From Pilatotrama ljubarskyi (Eukaryota > Basidiomycota > Agaricomycetes > Polyporales > Polyporaceae), in assembly GCA_022385805.1 (NCBI GenBank), contig MU277706.1, positions 27,591 to 91,590 of the forward strand: DNA of 64,000 nucleotides. The letters are read 5' to 3'. Both the position numbers and the translations under genes were made by a program. Position 1 is the first letter of the stretch; each line of letters opens with the position of its first letter. The notes beneath the pieces are model-generated. The model searched no databases, was not told the origin of the DNA, and worked only from the letters and a program-made list of their open reading frames with translations. Positions 44,141 through 54,638 of this stretch are shown one piece after another.

Positions 44141-45933
44141 ATGTGCTACGGCCGAGACCCGGGATAGAAGCGCGCGCAACAGAAGGGGGTCCTCGTGGTG
44201 GCGACTCGTGCGGGGCCGGCTTCGTTCGTGCTAGAAGACGTCACCCGGTCGGGACTTGGAGCTTACAGAAGGGCGCGCTATCCTGGACCGCGCCTGATTT
44301 GACGAGTGCGACGGGGCCGCACCTCAGCATCGCGCCGCACCGTGCATCACTTGAATATATCGACCCCGAGACACGCGGGCGCGTACTGTACACTAGCGAT
44401 TCCCTCTAGACGCACCCCCAACCCAACCCTAAAGCCAAGGACTTGGACTTGGACTCGCGTTCGCTTTCGCATATGGCCTGCCGCCGCTGTTGCCACCACC
44501 ACCGGCAGGGCGGCGGGAGGCGCGACACGTTGGAGCATATGAGCACAGGATATGTATACCACCACGACCACGAGCACTTCTGACCATCGGACAGCATGGT
44601 CTACTAGGACTTTGCATGCCAGTGCATTCTCGAGATACCTACCATTTGGATCAGTCTCCTCGCGCCGTCCGTGCCTGCCAGCAACTAGCTATCTCCCTGT
44701 ATTTCACTTGGGAGGCGAACCGCTTCTCGGGCGGCGGCGGCGGCGACGGCGGCGTAACATGTACATTACAGCCGGGGAACCCGTAGCGGCCCCGTTGTAG
44801 CAGTAACAGTGCTTGTTTCCACTATCGCGACGAGTCTGATTGCGATACGTACGATACGTGCGTCCGGCGGCCGCGTGCATGATTAGGCCTTAAACTAGGC
44901 GTAGCCTCTTACCACGTCCTGGGGACAGCGCCAACTGTGGAACTTCAGGGAGGTGGACGACCGCGCCCTGAGGCCTGAAGTTCTTCTCCGCCACGAGCTC
45001 CGGTACGAGACCTGGAAGACGTGGCGAACACCGCCGGCTCGTGGGGGACGCCACATATTCACCGAGCAGCTCGAAAGACTCCCAAGGGAGGACGTGGGGT
45101 GAAGAAACCGGGTCTGTCGGAGTACATACGGAGTACGGGACGGGCTGATTCACTGAGAGAAGCGTACGGGATACGTGTCAATTGGCTGTGTGGGATACGG
45201 TCTGTGTCGCCGCGACGTTGGACGTGGATGATCCCGCGAGCGCCGCAGAGCTTGAAGTGCACTGCAGGAGAGAAGCTCTTGCGTCTGTATGGCAGGCGGT
45301 GGGGAGACCGGGGGAGCGGACCCGGGTGCCGATGTACGTTATGCGGGGACATCATCGACATCACACTGCTGCTGCTGGACGGTGCCGATGTGCACGAGTG
45401 GCTGCAGTGAATACTAAGGGCCCCTAGGCGCGCTCGGACGCCACGGCGGACGCGTTCTCTATCCGCACCGTCACCATCGACTACCTGCTGTGCTGTTCTT
45501 GCAACGGACGAACTGCTGCATCTGCGTCGGCATCACTATCTTGGCCCCCCTGCCTGCTCATATCGCGTCCACGGTACTACAAGACCCGGCGGCGACAACG
45601 TTCGCGGCCCCCGAAAGCAACCCCGAGCCTTGCGCCACACGTACCGTACGGCTTGTGTCCTTGGGCGTGATAGACGGTCGACCGTGCCACTCGCTTGATA
45701 CCGGCGAGGAGCTGAATTCGAACGTGCGAGTACGAGAACGAGTGAGTACCGTCCCGCCGTCGGTTCCGAGTGTTGCCCGCAGCGGACGGTACATCGTACG
45801 GCGGCGCACGGTGACGTCGCTCTGCGCTGCGGAGGTATCGCTCAGAGTTCATGGACGTCGTCGGGTTGTATCCTGCAGCTCTCGTCCGAAGTACTGAAGT
45901 CTCGTTCTGTCTAGATTACTAGCGTTATCATTC
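44141..45933. other. 1.8-kb region between WOPR copy 2 and the F-box gene
   Basis: The 3' flank of WOPR copy 2 and upstream region of the F-box gene. Contains a short (GGC)n-like run near 44731-44755. No frame is convincing on either strand. Confidence 0.4.
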
Positions 45934-47628
45934 ATGGGCGACGATCCGCCTCCTGGCCATGGCGTCGACATCACGCCGTCCGCCGGCGTAATCTGTCATG
46001 CACCCGACTCCTCATCGGCGCCCGCCACTCATCCCGATCGTAGTGATGCTGCTCCTGGCAGTACCGCCGACGTGGTAGACACAGCAGGGACGACGGCCCT
46101 CGTAAACCATGCCAGCCTCCCTCCGGAACTCTGGCTGGAGATCTTCCGTTACGCGACGCACGTCCCGCGTGCACGCACGATCGCCCCCGTCGATCCGTTC
46201 ATGCCAGAGCGTCCTGCAAACTATGCGTGGGGGATGAACTCGCCGATCCAGTCGATGCACACCAAGTGTGCGCTTGTGCGCGTGTGCCGGGCGTGGCGCG
46301 CGCTCGCGACGGAGCTGCTGTACGAACACGTCGTCCTTGGGAGCGCCCGGCGGTTGCAATGCTTCTGCAGGACCCTGGTCGAGAGTCAGGAAGTTGAGCG
46401 GAAGGACAGGGCTGGAGAGTCGGATGCGGCGGCACTGGCCCTGGGTCATGGCCGCTGGGTGCGCCACCTCGACGTACAGCGCTGGGCCAAGACGTCAAAG
46501 TCGGCGCATTACTGGCAATGCTTGGTGCGCTCTATCTTTCTATGCCCTAGGCTGCGGGTCTTCAGCGGCCTATGGCAAATCCCGCTTCCACCTGGTCTAC
46601 CGGCCGCACTGGAGCAGTATCTCCCTAGCACCCTACAGGAGCTCTACTGGCACCAGGACTGCGTCTTGGTCGCGGCCAAGGAACTTCCCATTCTCACTAC
46701 TCCCTTCCTCTCCAAATTCTCCGCATTGCGCGTGTTGGACCTCCGCAAGATTTGCGTCTTAGATGCCGAGCGCAGCCTCCACGACGTTGAGTTTGTCACG
46801 CTGACCCTCCCCCACGTTCTCTATCTAGCCTTGCCGACGTGCCCGCTGCTCCTGCGGTTCGCCACCAAACAAGACCTGCCCGCGCTCAATTACCTCATCC
46901 TCGATGCGTCTGGCGCGCCGCGGACGGTGTGGGCCCCCTGGGTGGCGAGGGAGCTCGCGAGCTTCCTCGACAGGCACGGGAAGAAGCTGACCACAGTCGA
47001 GCTTCTCCCTGCCGTCACGCAGTCCTTCAGACCAGGGCCGGTCGGCATCTCCGCCTTCCTGTCGCCCGCGGCCTGCCCGAACCTCGACACGCTCGTGTTC
47101 GACTGCCGCGAGAAGGCGATCTGCCCCTCCACCGCCGCGCTCGCGCAGCTGACCGACCGCGATGCCCGCGAGAGCGCCGCGCGCGTCGCCGCGCACGCGT
47201 CGACGGGCACGACCGGGCCCGCGGCGCCCCTGCTCGAGCAGCCGCACCCGAGGCTGCGGCGCGTCGGGATCCGGGGGACGGCGATCGGGCGGCTGTACCC
47301 GAACAAGCCGTCGCAGGCGCAGGCGCACCTTAACGCGTTCGCGGGGTGCTGCCGCGCGTTCTTCCCCGCGCTCGAGGTCGTGCGCACGCTCGGGTTTTTG
47401 GTGGGCACGTCGACGGACCCGTTCGCGTCGGACGTGTTTATTTGGTGGACGGAGAAGTTTGAGCGGGTGGGCGTGGACTTGCAAGACGGGGAGGCTGTGG
47501 TGTGGATGCTGGAGGAGGAAGAGAAGAAGCCTTCGGAGAAGGAGGGGGAGAAACCCTTGAGCGGCGAGTCGGAGGATGGCGGTGGTGAAGGGGTCAAGGC
47601 GGCGGTGGGTGAGGAGGTAATCCATTAG
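45934..47628 (+). CDS. F-box domain protein, intronless
   Basis: Probable substrate receptor of an SCF ubiquitin ligase. A single 564-aa open frame without introns, unusual in this window. After a disordered ~65-residue N terminus comes an F-box (SLPPELWLEIFRYATHVPRA, then MHTKCALVRVCRAWRALATE). The rest is a leucine-rich, repeat-like body (ALRVLDLRKICVLDAE, PNLDTLVFDCREKAI, LRRVGIRGTAIGRL), as in the large F-box families of agaric and polypore fungi. It ends in an acidic Glu/Lys/Gly-rich tail. Substrate unknown. Confidence 0.85.
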   Translation: MGDDPPPGHGVDITPSAGVICHAPDSSSAPATHPDRSDAAPGSTADVVDTAGTTALVNHASLPPELWLEIFRYATHVPRARTIAPVDPFMPERPANYAWGMNSPIQSMHTKCALVRVCRAWRALATELLYEHVVLGSARRLQCFCRTLVESQEVERKDRAGESDAAALALGHGRWVRHLDVQRWAKTSKSAHYWQCLVRSIFLCPRLRVFSGLWQIPLPPGLPAALEQYLPSTLQELYWHQDCVLVAAKELPILTTPFLSKFSALRVLDLRKICVLDAERSLHDVEFVTLTLPHVLYLALPTCPLLLRFATKQDLPALNYLILDASGAPRTVWAPWVARELASFLDRHGKKLTTVELLPAVTQSFRPGPVGISAFLSPAACPNLDTLVFDCREKAICPSTAALAQLTDRDARESAARVAAHASTGTTGPAAPLLEQPHPRLRRVGIRGTAIGRLYPNKPSQAQAHLNAFAGCCRAFFPALEVVRTLGFLVGTSTDPFASDVFIWWTEKFERVGVDLQDGEAVVWMLEEEEKKPSEKEGEKPLSGESEDGGGEGVKAAVGEEVIH

Positions 47629-47973
47629 ATGTGATTGTTCCAGGACTTACGGACAAGTAGTGCATGGTAGGAGGGATCTGGATACGCAGTGCTGTTCACA
47701 TGTATATTAGTAACATGTATATTAGCCTCACTCTACTCGCCGTTTATGATATAGTTCCTCGCACTGTGCGGACTGATCAATGTCGCCTGGTATGCACGTG
47801 ACTGGAGTAGCAGCATGCCTCGAGGCGGGCCTCGCGTCGGGCCTTGTGCCGCAGCTGCGTCCATGAATCAGTCCGCCCTCGGGGCTCGCGACCTTCGTTC
47901 CCGCCATTAGGTCGGCTTGATCCTCTCATCTTCCCATTCTCCTTCGTACGGTACGAACGTCAAATCCTGCAGC
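47629..47973. other. Spacer between the F-box and helical-protein genes
   Basis: 345 bp containing the direct repeat ACATGTATATTAG at 47698-47710 and 47713-47725. I see no gene; this is the F-box 3' flank and the next gene's promoter. Confidence 0.35.
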
Positions 47974-49423
47974 ATGGCGGAGCCCGGACTGCCCTCGTAC
48001 AGCGACGTGCAGGCTGCGCAGCGCGCCCGCGCCGAACTCAAGCAGAACTTCATGACCCTCACGAACGACCAGCTCGACATCCAGGAGCTCTTCCGGTCCG
48101 TCGCCGCTCAGCTGGAAACAACTCCGGAGATCGGCGAACAGCATCCGCTCTGCGATGAGTGGAACGAGCTGCGGCAGGTGCGCGCCGCCCGGTCAGGCGT
48201 GTGTGGATACATGCGCCCCATCTGATGTTGACGAGTCGTGTAGAGGCACAGGAGGGTCTACCGCGACTCGCAGCAGAACGCCGGCCTCTGCGCGCATTTC
48301 TTGAAGAGTGCGTGCTATCCCGGCGAGGGTGCCGCTCCCGCGTCGGGCTGCGGTGGCTGAACGTTCAACATGCAGATTTCGCAGATATTCTGGTGCCGTT
48401 GTCCCAGTCGAGTGAGGTCTCGATTGACCAGAAGAGGCAGATGATCGGCAAGTTCCTCGAGGTAGATGCAGATGCTACTGTGGATGGTCTGTGTCCAGGC
48501 TGAGGCTGCAATGCTGACCACTGTGATGTTCGCGTAGACCATCCCGGTCCACCTGAATGCCGCCAAAGAGAATGCTGAGAGATTCAGTGAGCTCGGCAAA
48601 GAAGTAGAGATTTTCCCGCGCAAGGTCGCGAGTGCGCTCAGGATCAAGGCGGAGCCGGGAGGCTTCTTTGAGAGCATCTGGACGGGCATTGAGGAGTATG
48701 TCCCGCTCGCTTGCCAATACCGGTGAACATGACACTGACAGTGCGCATTGTAGGCTGTGCATGTCGATCTGGAATGTGAGCGAATGGCTTTTAGACATGG
48801 TGCTTGTAATGACGCTCTGACATATGGCCATAGACTTTGAATCGTCTTCTAACGAAGCTGGTGAACACCTTCAAGCTGATGCTCTCGCGCCTTGAGAAGC
48901 TGCGCTTCTCTTGCTGTACGTATGGACGCCTTCCTTATCAGAGTCCAACTCGCTCAGTGAAACGCATACAGTCGGCATCTCCCTCGACGTGCATTTCCAC
49001 CGATGTGCGTCTTTTCGTTTGAACTGCGTGCTTGCATCGCTCACGCTCCCTTCCTCAATAGACCAATCCCTCGAGCCAGAGTCCGATATGCACGAGATGA
49101 CCCCCAGACAAGTCGTCGGCGAGATCGAAGACGACGCCAAGGCCATCACGCTGAAGCTCACCGCGTTCGAAAGCGCCTGGCACGTCGTACGCCTCGCATG
49201 CTCGTGGCTCCAGTCCGACCTCGCTCTCGCAAAGAGCTTCACCACTGTGCGAATTCGTCGCATACGCGCATGTATATCCCCGTGCTAACCGTAAGTTGTG
49301 CAGTGTATACCACCGATAACCCAGGCCTGCGACAGCAATCTCCGCGCGGCTGCGCTGGTCCATACCCCGCTCGTCGAGTGCCTGAACGCCTACTCCGTCG
49401 GCAAGTCTCCCGACTTCTTTTGA
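47974..49423 (+). CDS. Unrecognised all-helical protein with microexons
   Basis: Exons 47974-48177, 48244-48307, 48376-48461, 48538-48695, 48754-48775 (22 nt), 48834-48915, 48972-49004 (33 nt), 49062-49246, 49304-49423 give 317 aa, and the frame closes. I do not recognise the family. The N-terminal half is amphipathic helices (ARAELKQNFMTLTNDQ, RQMIGKFLETIPVHLNAAKE). A more hydrophobic centre follows (FFESIWTGIEELCMSIW, LTKLVNTFKLMLSRLEKL), then a short strand-like piece (FGISLDVHFH), then more helices (DDAKAITLKLTAFESAWHVV). Long helices around a hydrophobic middle recall ClyA-type helical bundles, but no family signature supports that. There is no signal peptide. The exon set rests on splice signals and phase only. 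Confidence 0.6.
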
Positions 49424-49676
49424 CTTCAGACATCAGACGACCAGAACATTCATTGACGACAAGCGTTCGTGGCCCGAGTTTGGATGATGACCCCGTGCAC
49501 GATTTTGTATCACGTAGCTTTCATGGATTGTAACCAGGTTATAGCCTTTGTACTCCTTCATCTGACAGCCCGTGTCGTCGTCCTAAGACTTGATGTTGTA
49601 TAGGTCCCAGTGAATCAAGACAGACGTAGAGATGGTATTATTACTTGGGTCTTGGTACAAGGAGAAATTCCCCGAT

Positions 49677-50813
49677 TCAACCCTTGCCAGCCGCCTCCGC
49701 GTCCTGATGCGAGTCGTCAACTGGTAAGCGAGGGAGAACCCATGCATCGAGGGTATCCTGGGTTGGGCGCACGCCAGACGGCTCTTCCTCGAGAAACCAG
49801 CCTTTCGCGGGTGGGGCGCAGTCGTCCGGGAAGTTGAGGGCGCGACGGAGATAGGCATCAATGTCGACGTCGTCGTCCTCTGCGATATTGAGTGGCGGGC
49901 AGGGCGCGACGCCGAAGACGCGGCCGGCTTCGGCGTCAGCCTCGATGGCGAGGTTGGAGGCGGTCGAGAGAGAAGGAGGGACAAAAGGCGGTTTCGGGGC
50001 GCAGAGAAGCCTGTAATGCTGTAGTGGTCCAGGGGTGTACTTGGTGAGTGCCAGCGGGTCGTAGGCGGCCTCTCTCGGTTCATGCTCGTCGTAATCGTTG
50101 GAGGGTAGGGCTTCCGATGGATACACAATCTGTCCGTTGGAAAGGCCATCCGAGTGTGAACCGGTCACTGGCGAGCCACTATTCTCCGACTATAGGAATG
50201 CCACGACAAGAGCGTGAGCATCTGTGCACCGGAGAGCTCGACATGGGAGTTTGTCGCCGAGACATACCTGTTCAGATAGCAGATCGACGAGCAGGGGCAG
50301 CACTGCCCTGAAGATCTGGTAGGCGAGCGCGAGCGAGCCGATACGGACGACGAAGTTGAGGGCGCGGTACCAGAGGGGGGCCCGACCTAGTACCTCTGGC
50401 GCCGAGTCGACGTGGATGGACGCGTTGATGTTCAACGTATGGGAGACGTTGGCAGGAACTGAATAGGAATAAGCGTCCAAGGGGAGATCCGGAATGATGA
50501 TTTCCAAGCTGGTGAAGGCTTCGCCCAGGGTCGCGCTGGGAAGAAGTTGACTGAAGAACGAGTCGACTTCGGGGAGGGGCGCGGTGTCCAAGGTGAAGCG
50601 CGTGACAGAACTGCGAGCCCGTCAGCCTCCCAACGAACGGTCGATATATCGGACCAAGAAGACGTACCTAGCAACTTGCAAGAGGCTTGTAATGGAGGAG
50701 AGGGTGGGGGTGTGGAGGTGGGAGAGGGTGGAGAGGAGGGAGTCGACCGAGACTTGCTGGAAGACTCCCAGGAGGGCAAAGAGGCAGGTAACGACTACTG
50801 TGGTGAAGATCAT
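49677..50813 (-). CDS. Unrecognised single-pass membrane protein with signal peptide
   Basis: Exons 50813-50668, 50610-50268, 50189-49677 (333 aa; frame closes). MIFTTVVVTCLFALLGVFQQ is a signal peptide or first membrane segment. A ~110-residue outside part with possible N-glycosylation sites (NVSHTLNINASIHV) leads to a membrane segment (ALNFVVRIGSLALAYQIFRA, VLPLLVDLL). A ~170-residue disordered, acidic, Pro-rich C-terminal part follows (NIAEDDDVDIDAYLRRALNF). I do not recognise a family. Start chosen because the signal peptide begins there. Tail-to-tail with the helical-protein gene, about 250 bp apart. Confidence 0.65.
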
Positions 50814-51233
50814 CTTGGTATTAGGGGACGACGGGACGCATGACGGGGTACGCTTATATCTCGTGTCATGAGAGGCTGACTGCTTTGACGTCCACGCATG
50901 CCAGCCCGCTGAGCTTGCATGGCTATCCTCTTCTGGGGTCTCGACGCAGGATTGCGATCGTGACCGTATTGTTCCTCTGTTCAACGACACGGGATGAGAT
51001 ACCACACAAATGGTTGCCTGTCCGTGCGCGATGGGCAGGCAAACAGGAACTCATAAACCTGACCAGTCTCGGGTACTCACGACGACTTTGTGAGGCCGAG
51101 CGGGTGAAACAATTCCGTAGAGCAGAACAGCAGCGCATAATTGCTATGGTCTGGGCCGCGCAGTTTGGACAGAGGATTGCTGTGTATAACCAACGACTTA
51201 CATCAAGTGCAGGAGTAACCTGTTACATAGCGA
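50814..51233. other. Spacer upstream of the membrane protein
   Basis: The promoter of the unknown membrane protein and the 3' flank of the SETD6-type gene. No gene seen. Confidence 0.35.
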
Positions 51234-53216
51234 TCATTTCCTGGCCTTCTTGCCCTTGCCACCTTTGTCGTCATCACGTCCCCGCTTCTTGCTTGGCCCC
51301 GTGAAAGCCGCCAATTTTCCACGGACATCCTTCAGCGTGCCTCGCAGGATCCGCTTCTCGCCCAGGCGGACGATCACAGCATGCTTCTTGTTCAGCGAGA
51401 GCTGTTCGACCGACCCCGGCGCAAGAAGCTTCTCATCCTCCTGAAGACAAGCCAGCTATCAGGCATACCGCCTTCATGGCGTGCGTTGACGCATCTAACG
51501 CACCTCGAGAGTGGTGGAGTACTCCTTCAGGCGCTTCTCGAGTACGTCCGCCGCTATCGAGAGCACGTCCTTGTCAACCTTCGGTTTCGGAAGCTTGCTC
51601 TTCTTGGCAGTCTTCTCCCACTCGTCCTTGGGCTGCAGGAGTAGGCGGATGAACGAGACGAATTCTTCTGGAAGCTCGCAGTCCGTTTGCAAGACGAAAA
51701 CGCTGGATCATATTGTGAGCAAATTCTAGTCTCTGAACACGGAGTAGAGGCTCTCACTCGTCGTCAGCTTCTTCGAGCCACCAATCGACACGCTCTTGCA
51801 AGTCGTACTTGACCTTCTTTGATGCCACTGATACAACTAGATCACCGCGTACTTCGACGACATCGCTCGGGTTACCCATTCCGGACAGTGGCGGCTTCAG
51901 GGGAACGAGATCGACGTGTCCGTATCTCCTCAGCAAGTCAGAGTTCGGCGGATCGCCGTAGGTATTATACTAGACATCGCGCCGTCAGCTAAGCTAGAGA
52001 GAAAAGGAAGACGTTACTCACGATCTGCTCCCCTGCCTTGATAGGCTTAGTCGAGACCATCTTCAGTTCACGTTCCTCATAGAAGAGCTTTGCCTGAAAA
52101 GAGAAGATGAGCGAGCCCGCACGCAGTAAGCAAGAGCGATGCTTACGTTCTCAGACTCGAACCGTGCATTGAGCATGTCAGCCATAGGGACCATCGCTAC
52201 ATCGGCGGGGTCCTCACGATCTTCATCGTCCTGTTCGTCATCTGCCTCGACCTCGACCTCCTCTAGCGCAGGTTCGTCGCCTTCTTCCAGCTCTGCCGAA
52301 ACCGCATGGGCATCACAAGTTCCGTTCGAGCAGCACCCGGCCGGTGGATCAACATCCATGGCGCTGGTGTGGCCAGCTGCATCTTCGTCTTGCTCTTCGT
52401 CTTCTTCGGTCTGCTGGCCCTTCCATTGCTCAACGTGGAAACTGCGCGAGAGGATGCGACTGCCCATCAGGTGATAGCGCTCTAACGAGAAGTATGTCGA
52501 GCGTTTATCTTGAGGGAACAAGTCCGGTCGGCTCTGTGGCAGAGCGACAATCAGGATACAAGCCTGCAGTAGCTGAAGCAGCGGGGCTACTCACCTCGAT
52601 GGCTGGGACGACTTTCTCGTGGTAGTCACGTTCCGCCTCATCTCTTCCTACTTTGTCTAAGAATACGTGTGAGCGATCGGTGCGTAGTAATATAGGATGT
52701 TAGACAGACCTACCACAGCAGTGCCCTGCAGTTCTTTCAGGTCGTCGTCACTCCAGAACATGGGGGTATCGAACTTGTTCGGTAAGGTGGCTAGCTGGAT
52801 GTTTACATCACAGTCGTGCACCAAACTACCATTGAGCTCACCGAGATATCCCGACCACTTCGATTCCGCACCTCTGGACTCTTCCCACATCATGCAGAGA
52901 ATGAGGCCCGCCCAGCCCTCATGTAGGCCGTGTTCTCTCCAAGCATTGCCCATCAAACTGGGAAGTGAAGACGTCCTCGTAGACAGTGTCAAGTCGCGTG
53001 GTATTGTAAACAGCACGGTGTCTTGCTAGAAGCATTTTGATCACGCAGGGTCCTGAGGTACTCAGCGCAGGAGGAAGAACGCACCTGGATGTCCTGCAGG
53101 GCGATCGCCCCACGTCCGTGGCCGGGGAACTCAACTATACCCATTTTCGACGTGTCAAGCTGCCCATCATGAGACTTAAACCATGAAACGAATTCTGATG
53201 CAACCTGTTCTGACAT
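51234..53216 (-). CDS. SET-domain protein lysine methyltransferase, SETD6/RKM4 type
   Basis: Class of SET enzymes that methylate non-histone lysines (Rkm4 on ribosomal protein, SETD6 in animals). Exons 53216-53085, 53025-52710, 52656-52595, 52533-52147, 52093-52022, 51969-51758, 51702-51504, 51440-51234 (528 aa; frame closes). The SET part starts at MGIVEFPGHGRGAIALQDIQ and LFTIPRDLTLSTR. It is completed by PMADMLNARFESENAKLFYE, STKPIKAGEQIYNTYGDPPN and SDLLRRYGHVDL (NTYG and the DMLNA motif are the family's). A Rubisco-LSMT-type C-terminal domain and a basic tail (KKRGRDDKGGKGKKARK) follow. Before DMLNA is an acidic insertion of ~90 residues with a small cysteine cluster (CCSNGTC). The basic tail suggests nuclear location. 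Its 5' end faces the HIT-finger gene across 295 bp. Confidence 0.92.
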
Positions 53217-53511
53217 GGGACGAGTCGCGGTTACGAGGTACGATGTGCAGTAGTGAGAGCCGTACACCTTCGCAGCTTGGGCGCTTTGGAATAACTTCCG
53301 ACACAGCCACCACGTGCAACTCCGTCAGTAGCGTGAGAATTCTTTCTACTCGTCAATCCATCCGAAAATAGCAGGTTCTGTACTTGCCAGCCCCATTCTC
53401 CCAAGTCCCTCTGTGTACGTACACCTAGTACAGCAGGGGCGACCTTAGTGAGCAAATCGTCCTTATAGTCCCATAATTTGACTGAAATAGTTGACCCTAC
53501 CATCTCTTTAG
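53217..53511. promoter_or_regulatory. Bidirectional promoter region
   Basis: The start codons of the SETD6-type gene (-) and the HIT-finger gene (+) are only 295 bp apart, so they share an upstream region. No specific site is identified. The shared promoter is an inference from spacing. Confidence 0.45.
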
Positions 53512-54375
53512 ATGGCCCCAAAACGCGCTGCATGCCAAGTTTGCCAATCGACGGAGTCGAAGTACACCTGCGCAAAATGTTCGATTGTCTAGTAAGCTAC
53601 GGTCGTGATGGGCGTTGTGAGGCACTTTACTGAATTGCAGGCCTGCTTGAAAGTTGCTCTGTAAACTGCTACAAGAAACATCAGGGTAAGCTGCTCACTG
53701 GTTCATGGCTTCTCTGTAGGTTCACAATCTAGCAGAAACATGTCTCGGGAAGCAGCAGAGTCAACCAACAGCATCATCGTTACAAGAGGTTGACGTGCTG
53801 GACGAGAGAAGAACCAGTCCATCACCTCAGAATGGCGCAGCAGGTATATGGGATAATCTCGTTCCAGACATGCTGATGTTTTTCATCTTATCGCAGCGCC
53901 TGCACATGTACATACGGGTACACCTCAGCCAGATGAGAGGGAACCACCACTAAGATCACTGGCTTCGCTCAATTGGCCGTATGTGCCTGAGGAGTCGGCG
54001 TTTTCTGATCCCCTCAAGCGAGATGATCCAAAGCCCCTGCAGTTACCTCAATACGAGGCCATAGGTGAGTCTTCCTGCTCATAGAGGGGCGAGTATGACT
54101 CACATCGCCGTACAGCAACCTCACCAGCCATCCGCCGCGTTCTGGCGTCGAATCCGCGGCTTCGGGAGATCTTACGTTCGATAGACGGTCTACGAGGCGA
54201 GGATCGGGAGCTTGCACTGCACGAGGCGTTGGGCATTGGCGAGTCCAGAGGCAAGCTCCTCATAGGACGCGAGAGCGAAGAAGATCAACGAGCTCTGCGG
54301 GATTTGGCGGAAGCGGTGGAGGCCGCCGTGCGCGGCGGCAAGCAGGACGTCTTAGGCCTTGACTGGGGCGATTGA
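53512..54375 (+). CDS. HIT zinc-finger protein, ZNHIT3/Hit1 type
   Basis: Assembly factor for box C/D snoRNPs (Hit1 in yeast). Exons 53512-53578, 53641-53685, 53736-53843, 53897-54064, 54116-54375 (215 aa; frame closes). The N-terminal zf-HIT reads ACQVCQST then YTCAKC, LLESCSVNCYKKHQ, giving the C-x2-C, C-x2-C, C-x3-C, H pattern with normal spacing, but only if the first intron starts at the weak donor GTTCGA (53579), inside the finger. The C-terminal helical part (IRRVLASNPRLREILRSIDG) matches the ZNHIT3/Hit1 helical region. The identification is strong for the finger and moderate for the subfamily. Confidence 0.82.
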
Positions 54376-54638
54376 GCTCTACAGTATGGAGTTGAGAGAG
54401 AGCATCATCGATTGAACGGCTCACCCAGGGCATCCATACGACGATCGGAAGGGAATATGTATTACAGATGCAATAGGGTGGATACACAAAGCACGATGTG
54501 GCAACAAGTATGTACAAAGCACAAACGAATGCAAATCACGACATCTCCTCGTCAGAGTCCGATATGACCTCTTTACTTTTGCTGTTGATAGCAAGCATCA
54601 GCGCTGCACCTCGATGTTTGGGATGGGGACAGGACTCA

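Noticed and set aside
46825..47625. A 266-aa minus-strand frame inside the F-box gene
   Set aside because: An antisense shadow of GC-rich codons; extremely Arg-rich without domain.
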